The notes under the pieces are model-generated. The model saw nothing but the letters and a program-made list of their open reading frames with translations, was not told where the DNA came from and made no database searches. Made by a program: the position numbers and the translations under genes. From JBOHDX01 sp050700835 (GTDB taxonomy: Bacteria > Actinomycetota > Actinomycetes > Propionibacteriales > Nocardioidaceae), in assembly GCA_050700835.1 (NCBI GenBank), contig JBOHDX010000064.1:1-64000 (forward strand): DNA of 64,000 bases, read 5' to 3'. Below are positions 8,723 to 16,941 of this stretch, piece after piece (positions within the stretch are counted from its first letter, which is position 1; each line of letters opens with the position of its first letter).

Positions 8723-9211
8723 TCAGCTCTGGTTGAAGAAGCCGCCCTCGGCGATGCGCTGCTTGTCCTCCGCGGCGACCGAGACGTTTGGTGGGGACAG
8801 CAGGAACACCTTGTTCGTGACCCGCTCGATCGACCCATGCACGGCGAACACCAGGCCGGCGGCAAAGTCCACGAGGCGCTTGGCGTCGTTGTCGTCCATC
8901 TCCGAGAGGTTCATGATCACCGGGATGCCCTCGCGGAAGTGCTCCCCGATGGTCCGCGCCTCGTTGTAGGTGCGAGGGTGCAGTGTGGTGATCCGCGCTG
9001 CCTCGGCCGTTCGTACCGCCACCGGTCGTCCCTCCGTCGTACGACGGCGCTCCGACAGGTTGGCGACTCGGGCCGGCTCCTCGCGGACCGGGTGTACGGA
9101 TCGCTCCCGATCGGGCTCGTCGTAGTCCTGCTCGTCATAGTCGTCATCGAATCGGTCGGTGTCCTCGAGCAGGCCTAGGTACACCCCCACCTTGCGCATC
9201 GCGCCAGCCAT
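8723..9211 (-). CDS. sepF: cell division protein SepF
   Basis: Membrane anchor and bundling protein for FtsZ, which replaces FtsA in actinobacteria. It has 162 residues from the ATG at 9211 (MAGAMRKVGVYLGL), with an N-terminal amphipathic helix, an acidic linker rich in Asp and Tyr (DDDYDEQDYDEPD, about 23-35) and the C-terminal SepF fold (NLSEMDDNDAKRLVDFAAGL ... KVFLLSP). GGAGG lies about 11 bases upstream of the chosen start; a second ATG at 9199 is possible. It follows yggS and precedes yggT, the standard order. Confidence 0.95.
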   Translation of the reverse strand: MAGAMRKVGVYLGLLEDTDRFDDDYDEQDYDEPDRERSVHPVREEPARVANLSERRRTTEGRPVAVRTAEAARITTLHPRTYNEARTIGEHFREGIPVIMNLSEMDDNDAKRLVDFAAGLVFAVHGSIERVTNKVFLLSPPNVSVAAEDKQRIAEGGFFNQS

Positions 9212-9269
9212 GGGCTTTCTCGACCTCCGGTGTTCGCACGATCCAGGGCGAGCGCCCTGAATCGTGACA

Positions 9270-10007
9270 CTACCCGAGCGGCGGGCGCTCTCCGAGCACC
9301 GCGCGCCCAACTCTTACGTGTGTCGCGCCCACCTCGATAGCGGCCTCCAGATCGCCGCTCATGCCGGCCGAGATGTCGGTGGCTCCCGGGTGCTCCTCGC
9401 GCATCCGATTGGCCACAGCCAGCAGCCGTTCGAAGGCCACTCGGGGGTGTGAGTCGAGCGGGGCCACCGCCATCACTCCCCCGAGCTGCAAGGCGGATTC
9501 TGCGGCGATCAGGTCGGCGAGAGCGGGCACGTTCGCCGGCGTCGCACCCGACCTGCCGGGGCGCGGGCCTTCCGGGTCGAGGTCAACCTGCACCAGGCAG
9601 CGCACGATGCGACCACGCCGGGAAGCGCCCCTGGCAAGGGCCGCGACGAGGCGGGTTCGGTCGACGGAGTGCACCAGGTCGGCGTAGTCCGCGACCGCGG
9701 CAGCCTTGTTGGTCTGCAGCCCGCCCACGAAGTGCCAGCGGAGCGGCTCGGCGTCGTCGCCCAGCGACGTGCTCACGGCCGCTGCCTTGTCCCTCGACTC
9801 GGGGTGGCGGTTCTCGCCGATGTCGCGGACTCCGAGCTCGGCCAGCAGCAGCACGTCAGTGGCTGGATAGGTCTTGGTGACGACGACGAGCGTGATGTCG
9901 GCCGGATCCCGGCCCACTCGCGCAGCGGCTGCCGCGATTCTCCGGTGCACGTCGCGCAAGCCGGCTGCGAGCTCGTCGCGTCGGTCGCCTCCGGACGTCA
10001 TCTGCAT
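9270..10007 (-). CDS. PLP homeostasis protein (YggS/PLPBP family)
   Basis: A single-domain fold III PLP-binding protein of 245 residues. The cofactor lysine is in VVVTKTYPA (about residue 41). Further family motifs are GENRHPESRDK and WHFVGGLQTNK, variants of GENRVQE and WHFIGRLQ; the Arg-to-Gly change in the latter is slightly unusual. Members buffer pyridoxal phosphate and affect amino acid pools and are not usual enzymes. The ATG at 10007 overlaps the pgeF stop in TGATG, favouring coupled translation; an ATG two codons later (10001) is also possible. Confidence 0.92.
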   Translation of the reverse strand: MQMTSGGDRRDELAAGLRDVHRRIAAAAARVGRDPADITLVVVTKTYPATDVLLLAELGVRDIGENRHPESRDKAAAVSTSLGDDAEPLRWHFVGGLQTNKAAAVADYADLVHSVDRTRLVAALARGASRRGRIVRCLVQVDLDPEGPRPGRSGATPANVPALADLIAAESALQLGGVMAVAPLDSHPRVAFERLLAVANRMREEHPGATDISAGMSGDLEAAIEVGATHVRVGRAVLGERPPLG

Positions 10008-10735
10008 CAGGGTTGCAGACGTACGAGCGCGGCCATCCGGCCGGACCGAGGACCCTGACGGCGGTAGGAGAAGTATCGGTCCTCCTCGATCGTGCACATC
10101 GGCATCGAGTCGGCGAGATCGCTCGGTTCGACGCCGGCCCGACGAAGCTGCGCCACAAGTCCGGCAGCCACATCGAGCGAGGGGGTGCCCCACGACGTGC
10201 TCGCGGCGGCAGCCGGCGCGGCGGCCGCCACGTGGTCGCGCAAGGCGGCCGGCACCTCGTAGCAGCGGCCGCAGGCCCGGGGACCCAGCCAAGCGACGAT
10301 CCGCTCGGCCCCGAGGTCCCGCATCGCGGTGACGGCCGCGGGCACGACGCCGGCGGCAAGCCCCCGTCGTCCGGCGTGCACGGCACCGATGACACCAGCG
10401 TCGGGGTCGGCGAGCAGCACCGGAGTGCAGTCGGCGACTCGAACGACCAGGGTCAGCCCCGCCGCGGCGGTCACCAGAGCGTCCACCGCGGGCGGCTCGG
10501 TCGGTACCGCCTCGACGACCGACACGTCCGCCCCGTGCACCTGCCTGGCGAGGACCACCTCCTCGAGCGCGCCGCCGAGCTCGGTCACCACCCGGCGAAG
10601 GTTCTCGGTGAACTCGTCCGGCCGGCTGTCGCGCGATCCGAGGTTCAGCTCGGCGTAGGCACCGGCGCTGACACCGCCGAACCGGTCGGTGAATGCCACA
10701 CCGACCGGTCCGAGCGAGGTACGGAACGCGAACAC
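10007..10735 (-). CDS. pgeF: purine nucleoside phosphorylase / laccase-domain protein (YfiH, PgeF)
   Basis: A 242-residue multicopper-polyphenol-oxidoreductase-fold protein. The conserved metal-binding His-Cys-His set is visible in RQVHGAD (about residue 66), RVADCTPVLL (about 101-110) and AVHAGRRG (about 118-125). Family members cleave purine nucleosides; the E. coli homologue (PgeF) also edits wrongly built peptidoglycan precursors, which fits its place after ftsZ. It starts immediately after the ftsZ stop (gap of zero bases) and overlaps yggS by one base. Confidence 0.92.
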   Translation of the reverse strand: MFAFRTSLGPVGVAFTDRFGGVSAGAYAELNLGSRDSRPDEFTENLRRVVTELGGALEEVVLARQVHGADVSVVEAVPTEPPAVDALVTAAAGLTLVVRVADCTPVLLADPDAGVIGAVHAGRRGLAAGVVPAAVTAMRDLGAERIVAWLGPRACGRCYEVPAALRDHVAAAAPAAAASTSWGTPSLDVAAGLVAQLRRAGVEPSDLADSMPMCTIEEDRYFSYRRQGPRSGRMAALVRLQP

Positions 10736-11938
10736 CTACTTCAGGAAGTCCGGGACATCGAGCTCGTCGTCGTCGAACACCACCGGGCGCGGTGGCCGGG
10801 ACGCTCCGGTGGACTGCTTGGCGGCACCCACCGGAGCCGGTTGCACCGGTGCGCTGGGCCGAACCGGTTCGCCGCTCTGACGGGCACCCGCAGCGACGGG
10901 CTCCCGCTGGGTCGGCGCCGGGATCCGCTCGGCGGCCGGCGCGGCCACGGCTTCACGGCGCAGAGCGGGCTTGTTGGCCTCGCGCCGCTTCGGGGTGCCG
11001 CCGTCGAAGCCGGCCGCGATCACCGTGACGCGTACCTCGTCCCCGAGTGCGTCGTCGATGACTGCACCGAAGATGATGTTGGCCTCGGCGTGCGCCGCCT
11101 GGCTGACCAGCGCCGCCGCCTCGTTGATCTCGAACAGTCCGAGGTCGGAGCCGCCCGCGATCGACAGCAGCACGCCATGAGCACCGTCGATCGACGCCTC
11201 GAGCAACGGGCTCGACACGGCCATCTCGGCCGCGGCCACCGCACGGTCGTCGCCTCGCGCCGAGCCGATGCCCATCAGCGCAGAACCGGCGTCGGACATG
11301 ACCGACTTGACGTCCGCGAAGTCGAGGTTGATCAATCCCGGCGTCGTGATGAGGTCGGTGATGCCCGAGACGCCTTGCAGCAGAACCTGGTCGGCCTGCT
11401 TGAAGGCATCCAGCACGCTCACGTTGCGGTCGCTGATCGACAGCAGCCGGTCGTTGGGGATCACGATGAGGGTGTCGACCTCTTCCCGCAGAGCGGCGAT
11501 GCCCTCCTCGGCCTGATTGGCCCGCCGCCGTCCCTCGAACGAGAACGGCCTGGTGACCACGCCGATGGTGAGGGCGCCCAACGAACGAGCGATCCGCGCC
11601 ACGACGGGTGCGCCTCCGGTGCCGGTACCACCGCCTTCCCCAGCGGTGACGAACACCATGTCGGCGCCCTTGAGCACCTCCTCGAGGTCGTCGGCGTGAT
11701 CCTCAGCCGCCTTCTCGCCGACGTCCGGGTTTGCACCGGCACCCAGACCCCGCGTCAGGTCTCGTCCGATGTCGAGCTTCACGTCTGCATCGCTCATCAG
11801 CAACGCCTGCGCGTCGGTGTTGACCGCGATGAACTCGACGCCCTTGAGGCCGACGTCGATCATCCGGTTCACCGCGTTGACGCCACCGCCGCCGATGCCG
11901 ACGACCTTGATAACCGCCAGATAGTTCTGGGCTGCCAC
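10736..11938 (-). CDS. ftsZ: cell division GTPase FtsZ
   Basis: Tubulin homologue of 400 residues that polymerises into the Z-ring. The GTP-binding tubulin signature GGGTGTGG is at residues 102-109, the T7 synergy-loop region contains NLDFADVKSVM, and the extreme C-terminus DDELDVPDFLK is the docking peptide for SepF and FtsW in actinobacteria. A variable Pro/Ala linker separates core and tail. A 386-base non-coding region precedes it, so it probably has its own promoter besides read-through from ftsQ. It runs straight into pgeF. Confidence 0.98.
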   Translation of the reverse strand: MAAQNYLAVIKVVGIGGGGVNAVNRMIDVGLKGVEFIAVNTDAQALLMSDADVKLDIGRDLTRGLGAGANPDVGEKAAEDHADDLEEVLKGADMVFVTAGEGGGTGTGGAPVVARIARSLGALTIGVVTRPFSFEGRRRANQAEEGIAALREEVDTLIVIPNDRLLSISDRNVSVLDAFKQADQVLLQGVSGITDLITTPGLINLDFADVKSVMSDAGSALMGIGSARGDDRAVAAAEMAVSSPLLEASIDGAHGVLLSIAGGSDLGLFEINEAAALVSQAAHAEANIIFGAVIDDALGDEVRVTVIAAGFDGGTPKRREANKPALRREAVAAPAAERIPAPTQREPVAAGARQSGEPVRPSAPVQPAPVGAAKQSTGASRPPRPVVFDDDELDVPDFLK

Positions 11939-12324
11939 GACGGGTGCCTCTCGTCTTGTCGGCCGACCTCCGGTGAGGGCGGCGCACGGGGTCGGTGCTG
12001 TGGTGTGATCCGGTGCTGCGGTTTCCGGCTACTACGGTTTCCGGTACTGCGGTGAAATCTCACCCTCAAGTAGAGGGTTATAGTTATGTCAACCTGTTCA
12101 CTGCGCAAAAAGGTACGGAACTCGATCGCCCGGTGAGCTGCGACACGCCGAGTAGCTCGCCACCGATTCGATCCCGCGGCAGGGCCGAACATGTTCGGAT
12201 CGCGGCCGACCGGGGTGGATCGCACGCAGCATCGACGCCCGGTCAACCCCAATGACCTGGCGGTCGGGCAGCGCCGGAGCCGACGATCGACTCCCGTGGT
12301 GCGGGGATACCGACCGGCCGGAGG
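11939..12324 (-). promoter_or_regulatory. ftsZ upstream region with AT-rich island and palindrome
   Basis: A 386-base gap between ftsQ and ftsZ with no supported gene. Read on the minus strand it contains TTGACA (12092-12087), then TATAAC (12082-12077), then a 17-base perfect inverted repeat ACCCTCTACTTGAGGGT (12078-12062). TTGACA and TATAAC are only 4 bases apart, so they cannot be the two boxes of one standard promoter; TTGACA could be a -35 with a poor -10 inside the palindrome. The patch is far more AT-rich than its surroundings. A promoter and operator for ftsZ are inferred. Confidence 0.6.
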
Positions 12325-13074
12325 TCAGGAACCGGCCGACGTGGTCGGCTGCTCCGGGACGCTCACGTCGTACAGGTGGGCCTTGATCTTCAGCAGCGCA
12401 GTCAGAACCTCAGCCTTGCGGGCAGACTGGTCCGCGCTCCCCCAACGCACACGCTCACCGTTCTTGAACACCAGCACGATCGAGTCGAGGCTGCCCACCT
12501 GGACGTAGCTGACCTGGCGCACGATCGGCGCGGTGAGTGCTCCGACCGCGTGAGCAGCCCCCACCAGTGCCTGCGCGCGGTCGCGGATGGCCAGCCGGTT
12601 GGCGCTCACCAGAGGCAGTCTGTGCGGTGGTGAGGCGAACGAGCGGAACAGGTGGCCGGTCGCATCCATCGCTTTGTAGGACCCGTTGATGGCGACGACC
12701 GCCACCGGCTCGCGCTGGGTGACGGTGATACGGATGCCGGTGGGCCACTCCCGGGACACACTCGCCGAGGCGATACCAGGTAGTCGTTCGACCCGCGCAG
12801 CGACAGCACCGAGATCGAGCCTGGCCAACGGCGTGCCAGGGCCGATCGCGGCGACGCGAGCGATCAGGGCGGCCTTGGCATGGCCCGCTCCCGTGACGTC
12901 AACGTGCCCGACCCCCAACCACGAGGACACGAGCACCACCCAGGCCGCGAACGCGACCAGCATCCCACCGGCGGCCACCACCAGCGGTGTACGCCAACGA
13001 CCCAACCGGCCGAGAAAACGCCTATGCGCAAAGGGGTCACGGTCGTGACCTCGACGGAACGGCAGGGTCATCAT
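12325..13074 (-). CDS. ftsQ: cell division protein FtsQ
   Basis: Bitopic divisome protein of 249 residues: cytoplasmic N-terminus rich in Arg, one membrane helix (about 30-52, PLVVAAGGMLVAFAAWVVLV), a POTRA domain (VGHVDVTGAGHAKAALIARVAAIGPGTPL) and a beta domain containing REWPTGIRITVTQREPVAVV. It links FtsL/FtsB to the septal synthase. The start ATG overlaps the murC stop (ATGATGA). A second in-frame ATG follows directly, so the first residue is ambiguous by one codon. A 386-base gap separates it from ftsZ. Confidence 0.95.
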   Translation of the reverse strand: MMTLPFRRGHDRDPFAHRRFLGRLGRWRTPLVVAAGGMLVAFAAWVVLVSSWLGVGHVDVTGAGHAKAALIARVAAIGPGTPLARLDLGAVAARVERLPGIASASVSREWPTGIRITVTQREPVAVVAINGSYKAMDATGHLFRSFASPPHRLPLVSANRLAIRDRAQALVGAAHAVGALTAPIVRQVSYVQVGSLDSIVLVFKNGERVRWGSADQSARKAEVLTALLKIKAHLYDVSVPEQPTTSAGS

Positions 13075-14504
13075 GATGCCTTCCCCTCGACCAGCAGTGT
13101 GAGCAGCCGCGGCCCGACCGTGGTGACGTCGCCGGCCCCAAGCGTGAGTACGAGGTCACCCGGTCTCGTCAGGGCCGCGATGGTCGCCGGCACATCGGCC
13201 AGCGCCGGCACGTAGTGGACCAGGTCAGCCGGGAGCTCCACGGCAACGGCGACCATGCTCCCGTCGACACCGGTCTCGGGATCCTCGCGGGCCAGGTAGA
13301 CGTCGGTGACGACGACGATGTCGGCGGCGCTGAGAGCGCGCCCCATCGCGAGAGCGAACACCTTCGTGCGCGACACGAGGTGCGGCTGGAAACACACGAT
13401 GACCCGTCCACTGCCCGCGATCGAACGCGCTGCTTCCAGGTCGGCGGCGATCTCAGTCGGGTGGTGCGCGTAGGAGTCGTAGACGCGCACCCCCGCGGCC
13501 TCGCCCTTGCGTTGCATCCGCCTGACGGCTCCCGTGTAGGCCGCCATGCCACGCGCGAGGTCCTCGAAGGCACCCCCGACGGCAAGTCCCGCTGCCATCG
13601 CTCCCAGTGCGTCGAGCACGTAGTGCTTGCCTGGCACCTGAAGCTCGACTGCCCCGAGCGGCAGCCCACCTCGTACCACGGTGAAGCGGGACGTCTCTCC
13701 GGCGACGGCCAGATCCCTTGCCTGCAAGTCGCTCGGCCCCTGCGGCGCGGAGTCGACCCCGACCCGCACAGTCGTGAGTCCGCGCCTCTGCGCGATGTGT
13801 CCAAGCTCTGCGGCCCCTGGATCGTCGGCACAGACGACGATGAAGCCATCGGGCTCGATCCGGTTGAGGAACTCGAGGAACGCCGCGCGGTAGGCCTCGA
13901 CCGTCCCGTAGTAGTCGAGATGGTCGGCGTCGACGTTGGTGACCACCGCGCCGGCGGGGCGATAGACCAAGAACGCTCCGTCGCTCTCATCCGCCTCGAT
14001 CACGAACACATCTCCGGTGCCGGCGTGGGCGTTGCTGCCGGTGGCGGCGAGGTCGGCTCCGATCGCGTACGACGGGTCAGTCCCGGTGGCCACGAGCGCC
14101 GAGGCGAGCAGCGACGTCGTCGTGGTCTTGCCGTGGGTGCCCGCGACGGCGAGCACCCGGCGTCCCAGCGTCACCGACACGAGCGCCGCCGAGCGTGGGA
14201 GGACGGGCACCCCGAGCTCTCGGGCGCGGATCACTTCTGGGTTGTCGTCGCGCACCGCGGTCGACACCACGACCGTGTCGGCAGCCTCGACATGGTCGGG
14301 CCGATGACCGAGGTCGACCTGCGCACCGAGGGCCCGCAACCGTTGCACCGTTGAGGAATCGGACTGGTCACTGCCACTCACCGAGATGCCCCTGGCGATC
14401 ATGACCCGGGCGATCGCAGACAACCCGGCGCCGCCGATGCCGACGAAGTGGACTCGCCCGAGCTGCTCGGCCGGCGGGATGTGCGCCGGGACGCTCGCTC
14501 TCAT
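13071..14504 (-). CDS. murC: UDP-N-acetylmuramate--L-alanine ligase
   Basis: First ATP-dependent Mur ligase: adds L-Ala to UDP-MurNAc in the cytoplasm. It has 477 residues, with the N-terminal Rossmann motif GIGGAGLSAIA (about 22-32), the P-loop AGTHGKTTTT (121-130), the DADHLDYYG region and the C-terminal ligase domain with YAHHPTEIAADL. It starts with ATG overlapping the murG stop by 4 bases and overlaps ftsQ at its end, so it is embedded in the coupled dcw run. Confidence 0.97.
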   Translation of the reverse strand: MRASVPAHIPPAEQLGRVHFVGIGGAGLSAIARVMIARGISVSGSDQSDSSTVQRLRALGAQVDLGHRPDHVEAADTVVVSTAVRDDNPEVIRARELGVPVLPRSAALVSVTLGRRVLAVAGTHGKTTTTSLLASALVATGTDPSYAIGADLAATGSNAHAGTGDVFVIEADESDGAFLVYRPAGAVVTNVDADHLDYYGTVEAYRAAFLEFLNRIEPDGFIVVCADDPGAAELGHIAQRRGLTTVRVGVDSAPQGPSDLQARDLAVAGETSRFTVVRGGLPLGAVELQVPGKHYVLDALGAMAAGLAVGGAFEDLARGMAAYTGAVRRMQRKGEAAGVRVYDSYAHHPTEIAADLEAARSIAGSGRVIVCFQPHLVSRTKVFALAMGRALSAADIVVVTDVYLAREDPETGVDGSMVAVAVELPADLVHYVPALADVPATIAALTRPGDLVLTLGAGDVTTVGPRLLTLLVEGKAS

Positions 14505-15589
14505 CGGGACAACCCCGACTCAAGCACGATCCTGGCCAGGGCCACGTCCCCGTCCCGCGGCATCACGTCCTTGGCGGCCGCACCCATCGCCCGCAGCCTC
14601 TCCGCGTCGTGGATCAACGGGACGATGGTGGTAACCACCCAGGCCGCGGTCACCTCGTGGTCCTCGACCAGCAGCCCACCACCGGCCTCCACGACCGGGC
14701 GGGCGTTGCGGGCCTGCTCGCCGTTGCCGATCGGAAGGGGCACGAAGACCGCAGGCAGACCCACGCAGGCGACCTCGGTCACGGTGTTCGATCCGGCACG
14801 GCACAGCACCAGGTCGGCGGCGGCGTAGGCGAGATCCATCCGGTCGACGAACGGCAGCACGACGTACGCCGGCCCCCCGGCGCCGCGCGGCGGGGTCAAC
14901 TCGGCCTTGGGACCGATCACGTGCAGCACCTGTACGCCGGCCTCGCCCAGCTCGTGGGTGGCCGCACTCACGGCTCCGTTGAGCCGCTGGGCGCCCTGCG
15001 AGCCGCCGGTGACGAGCAGCGTCGGCCGGGCTGGATCCAGGCCGAAGAAGTCCATTGCCTCGGCCCGTGACGCCACCCGGTCAAGGTCCGAGACGATTCG
15101 CCTGATGGGAAGTCCGGTGAACGTGGCGTGGCGCAGAGGCGTGTCCGGGAACGACGTGACGACATGCTCGGTGAGCCGAGCTCCCAGCCGGTTCGCCAGC
15201 CCCGGCAACGCGTTGCCCTCGTGCACAACCAGGGGCACGTGCCGACGCCGCGCGGCCAGATAGGCCGGAACCGAGACGTAGCCCCCGAACCCGACGACGA
15301 CGTCGGGCCGGACGCGGTCGACCACCTCGACGCCGGCGCGGGCGGCGGCGAATACCCGACCGGGCACCTTCAGCAGGTCCACGGACGGTCTCCGTGGCAG
15401 CGGGACCGGCGGCACCAGCTCCAACGGATAGCCGGCCTGCGGGATCAGCGTGGTCTCCAGCCCACGCGCGGTTCCGAGGCAGGTGATCGCGACGTCGGGT
15501 CGCAGGTCGGTCAGCGCGGCTGCCGTGGCCAGCAGCGGCGACGTGTGTCCGGCAGAGCCCCCCCCGGCCAACAGGACGGTGAGGGTCAT
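14501..15589 (-). CDS. murG: lipid II synthase MurG (UDP-GlcNAc transferase)
   Basis: Membrane-associated GT-B glycosyltransferase that adds GlcNAc to lipid I to give lipid II. It has 362 residues from the ATG at 15589. The glycine-rich lipid-phosphate loops GGGSAGH (9-15) and GFGGYVS, and the nucleotide-binding region VTGGSQGAQRLN, CRAGSNTVTE and GNGEQARNA are all present. The start is one base after the ftsW stop. Longer upstream frames are ftsW read out of phase. Confidence 0.97.
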   Translation of the reverse strand: MTLTVLLAGGGSAGHTSPLLATAAALTDLRPDVAITCLGTARGLETTLIPQAGYPLELVPPVPLPRRPSVDLLKVPGRVFAAARAGVEVVDRVRPDVVVGFGGYVSVPAYLAARRRHVPLVVHEGNALPGLANRLGARLTEHVVTSFPDTPLRHATFTGLPIRRIVSDLDRVASRAEAMDFFGLDPARPTLLVTGGSQGAQRLNGAVSAATHELGEAGVQVLHVIGPKAELTPPRGAGGPAYVVLPFVDRMDLAYAAADLVLCRAGSNTVTEVACVGLPAVFVPLPIGNGEQARNARPVVEAGGGLLVEDHEVTAAWVVTTIVPLIHDAERLRAMGAAAKDVMPRDGDVALARIVLESGLSR

Positions 15590-15590
15590 G

Positions 15591-16901
15591 TCACCGACCC
15601 CGTGCCGACTTGCCCAGCCTGCCCAGCCGTCCGAGACGTGCCGAGCCGCCGGGCGGTTGGCTCTTCGAGCGGAGCTGACCGCCACGCCAGGTCCGCTGGG
15701 CACGCAGCGCTGCTCGAGCGCCTGGTTCGGTCTTGGCGAAGCTCACCAACATGCCGAGCGCGATCAAGGTAGGCAGCAGCGCCGAGCCGCCGTAGGAGAT
15801 CAGCGGCAGCGGGATGCCGATCACCGGGAGCAGTCCCAGCACCATGCCGAGGTTGATCAACGCCTGTGACAGCAGCCAGATGGTGATGCCGGCGGAGGCG
15901 TACCGCACGAACGGCTCGCGGGTACGTCCGGCGATCCGCAGGCCCGTGTAGGCCAGCAGGACGAACAGCGCAAGCACCACCAGCGTGCCGAACAGGCCCA
16001 GCTCTTCGCCGATCACGGCGAAGATGAAGTCGGTGTCGGCCTCCGGCAGGCTCCCCCACTTCTGCCGGCCGGCACCGAGTCCGACTCCCCAGAACTGACC
16101 CGTCGCCAACGCGAAGAACCCGTGCGACGCCTGCCAGCCGTTGCCTCGGATCTGGGCGATGGGATTGAGGAAGGTGGTCAGCCTGGAGACCCGCTCCGGG
16201 TCGGTGGCGGCCAGGAATCCGGCGAGGCAGGCTGCGACCAGCGTGCTTCCGACGAACAGGCGCATCGGTGCTCCGACGATCCACAGCATGCCGAGGATCA
16301 CCGCGAACATCACCAGGGCTGTGCCGAGGTCGTGCTGACCGATGGTCAACAGCGCCACGAGGCCGGTCACGGGCACCATCGGGATCAGCAGGTGCTTCCA
16401 GTCGTGCAGCAGCTTCTCCTTGCGGGCGTACAGATCCGCCGCCCACAGCACCATCGCCAGCTTGGCGATCTCCGAGGGCTGGAGTAGGAACGGCCCACCG
16501 AACGACAACCAGTTCTGGTTGCCGTTGACGCTGACACCGAGCCCGGGGACGTAGGTCATGGCGATGAGGCCGATTGACCCCAGCAGGGCTGGGTAGGCCG
16601 CCCACCGCATCAGCCGAAGCGGCAGCCGGCTCACCAGCCAGGCCAACGGGAGTCCGGCCACCACCCACATCGCCTGCTTGAGGAAGATCGAGTAGGAGTT
16701 GCCGTAGGCCTGGTAGGACATCACCGAGCTGGCGCTGAGCACCATCACCAGGCCAAGGGACAGCAGGATCGCGCTGATCCCGAGCACCAGCTGGTACGAC
16801 GTGAGCGGTCGGTCGATGACCCGCTTGAGCGACGCCGTCCAGCCGACGTGGTCTGGATTGTCACGAGGATAGGCCGGTCGGCGTTCGCTCGCGGTCGTCA
16901 C
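15591..16901 (-). CDS. ftsW: SEDS peptidoglycan glycosyltransferase FtsW
   Basis: Polytopic SEDS protein that polymerises lipid II at the septum with FtsI. It has 436 residues from a GTG at 16901, preceded by GGAGGG at about -10. About ten membrane helices are seen, with signature segments PSEIAKLAMVLWAADLYARK, TDFIFAVIGEELGLFG and PLPLISYGGSALLP. The C-terminal tail is basic and Gly/Arg/Ser-rich (about 395-436), as in other actinobacterial FtsW proteins that touch FtsZ. Position between murD and murG supports FtsW rather than RodA. Confidence 0.95.
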   Translation of the reverse strand: MTTASERRPAYPRDNPDHVGWTASLKRVIDRPLTSYQLVLGISAILLSLGLVMVLSASSVMSYQAYGNSYSIFLKQAMWVVAGLPLAWLVSRLPLRLMRWAAYPALLGSIGLIAMTYVPGLGVSVNGNQNWLSFGGPFLLQPSEIAKLAMVLWAADLYARKEKLLHDWKHLLIPMVPVTGLVALLTIGQHDLGTALVMFAVILGMLWIVGAPMRLFVGSTLVAACLAGFLAATDPERVSRLTTFLNPIAQIRGNGWQASHGFFALATGQFWGVGLGAGRQKWGSLPEADTDFIFAVIGEELGLFGTLVVLALFVLLAYTGLRIAGRTREPFVRYASAGITIWLLSQALINLGMVLGLLPVIGIPLPLISYGGSALLPTLIALGMLVSFAKTEPGARAALRAQRTWRGGQLRSKSQPPGGSARLGRLGRLGKSARGR

Positions 16902-16941
16902 CCTGGCCCGCCCTCCGTGTCTCGTGGTGCGTGTGTCGCTG

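Noticed and set aside
10013..12055. A 680-codon open frame on the plus strand across pgeF and ftsZ
   Set aside because: It is the antisense of two secure genes. High GC in third positions keeps the opposite strand open; its translation shows no domain.
12077..12092. TTGACA plus TATAAC as one ftsZ promoter
   Set aside because: The two hexamers are 4 bases apart, far below the 16-18 needed.
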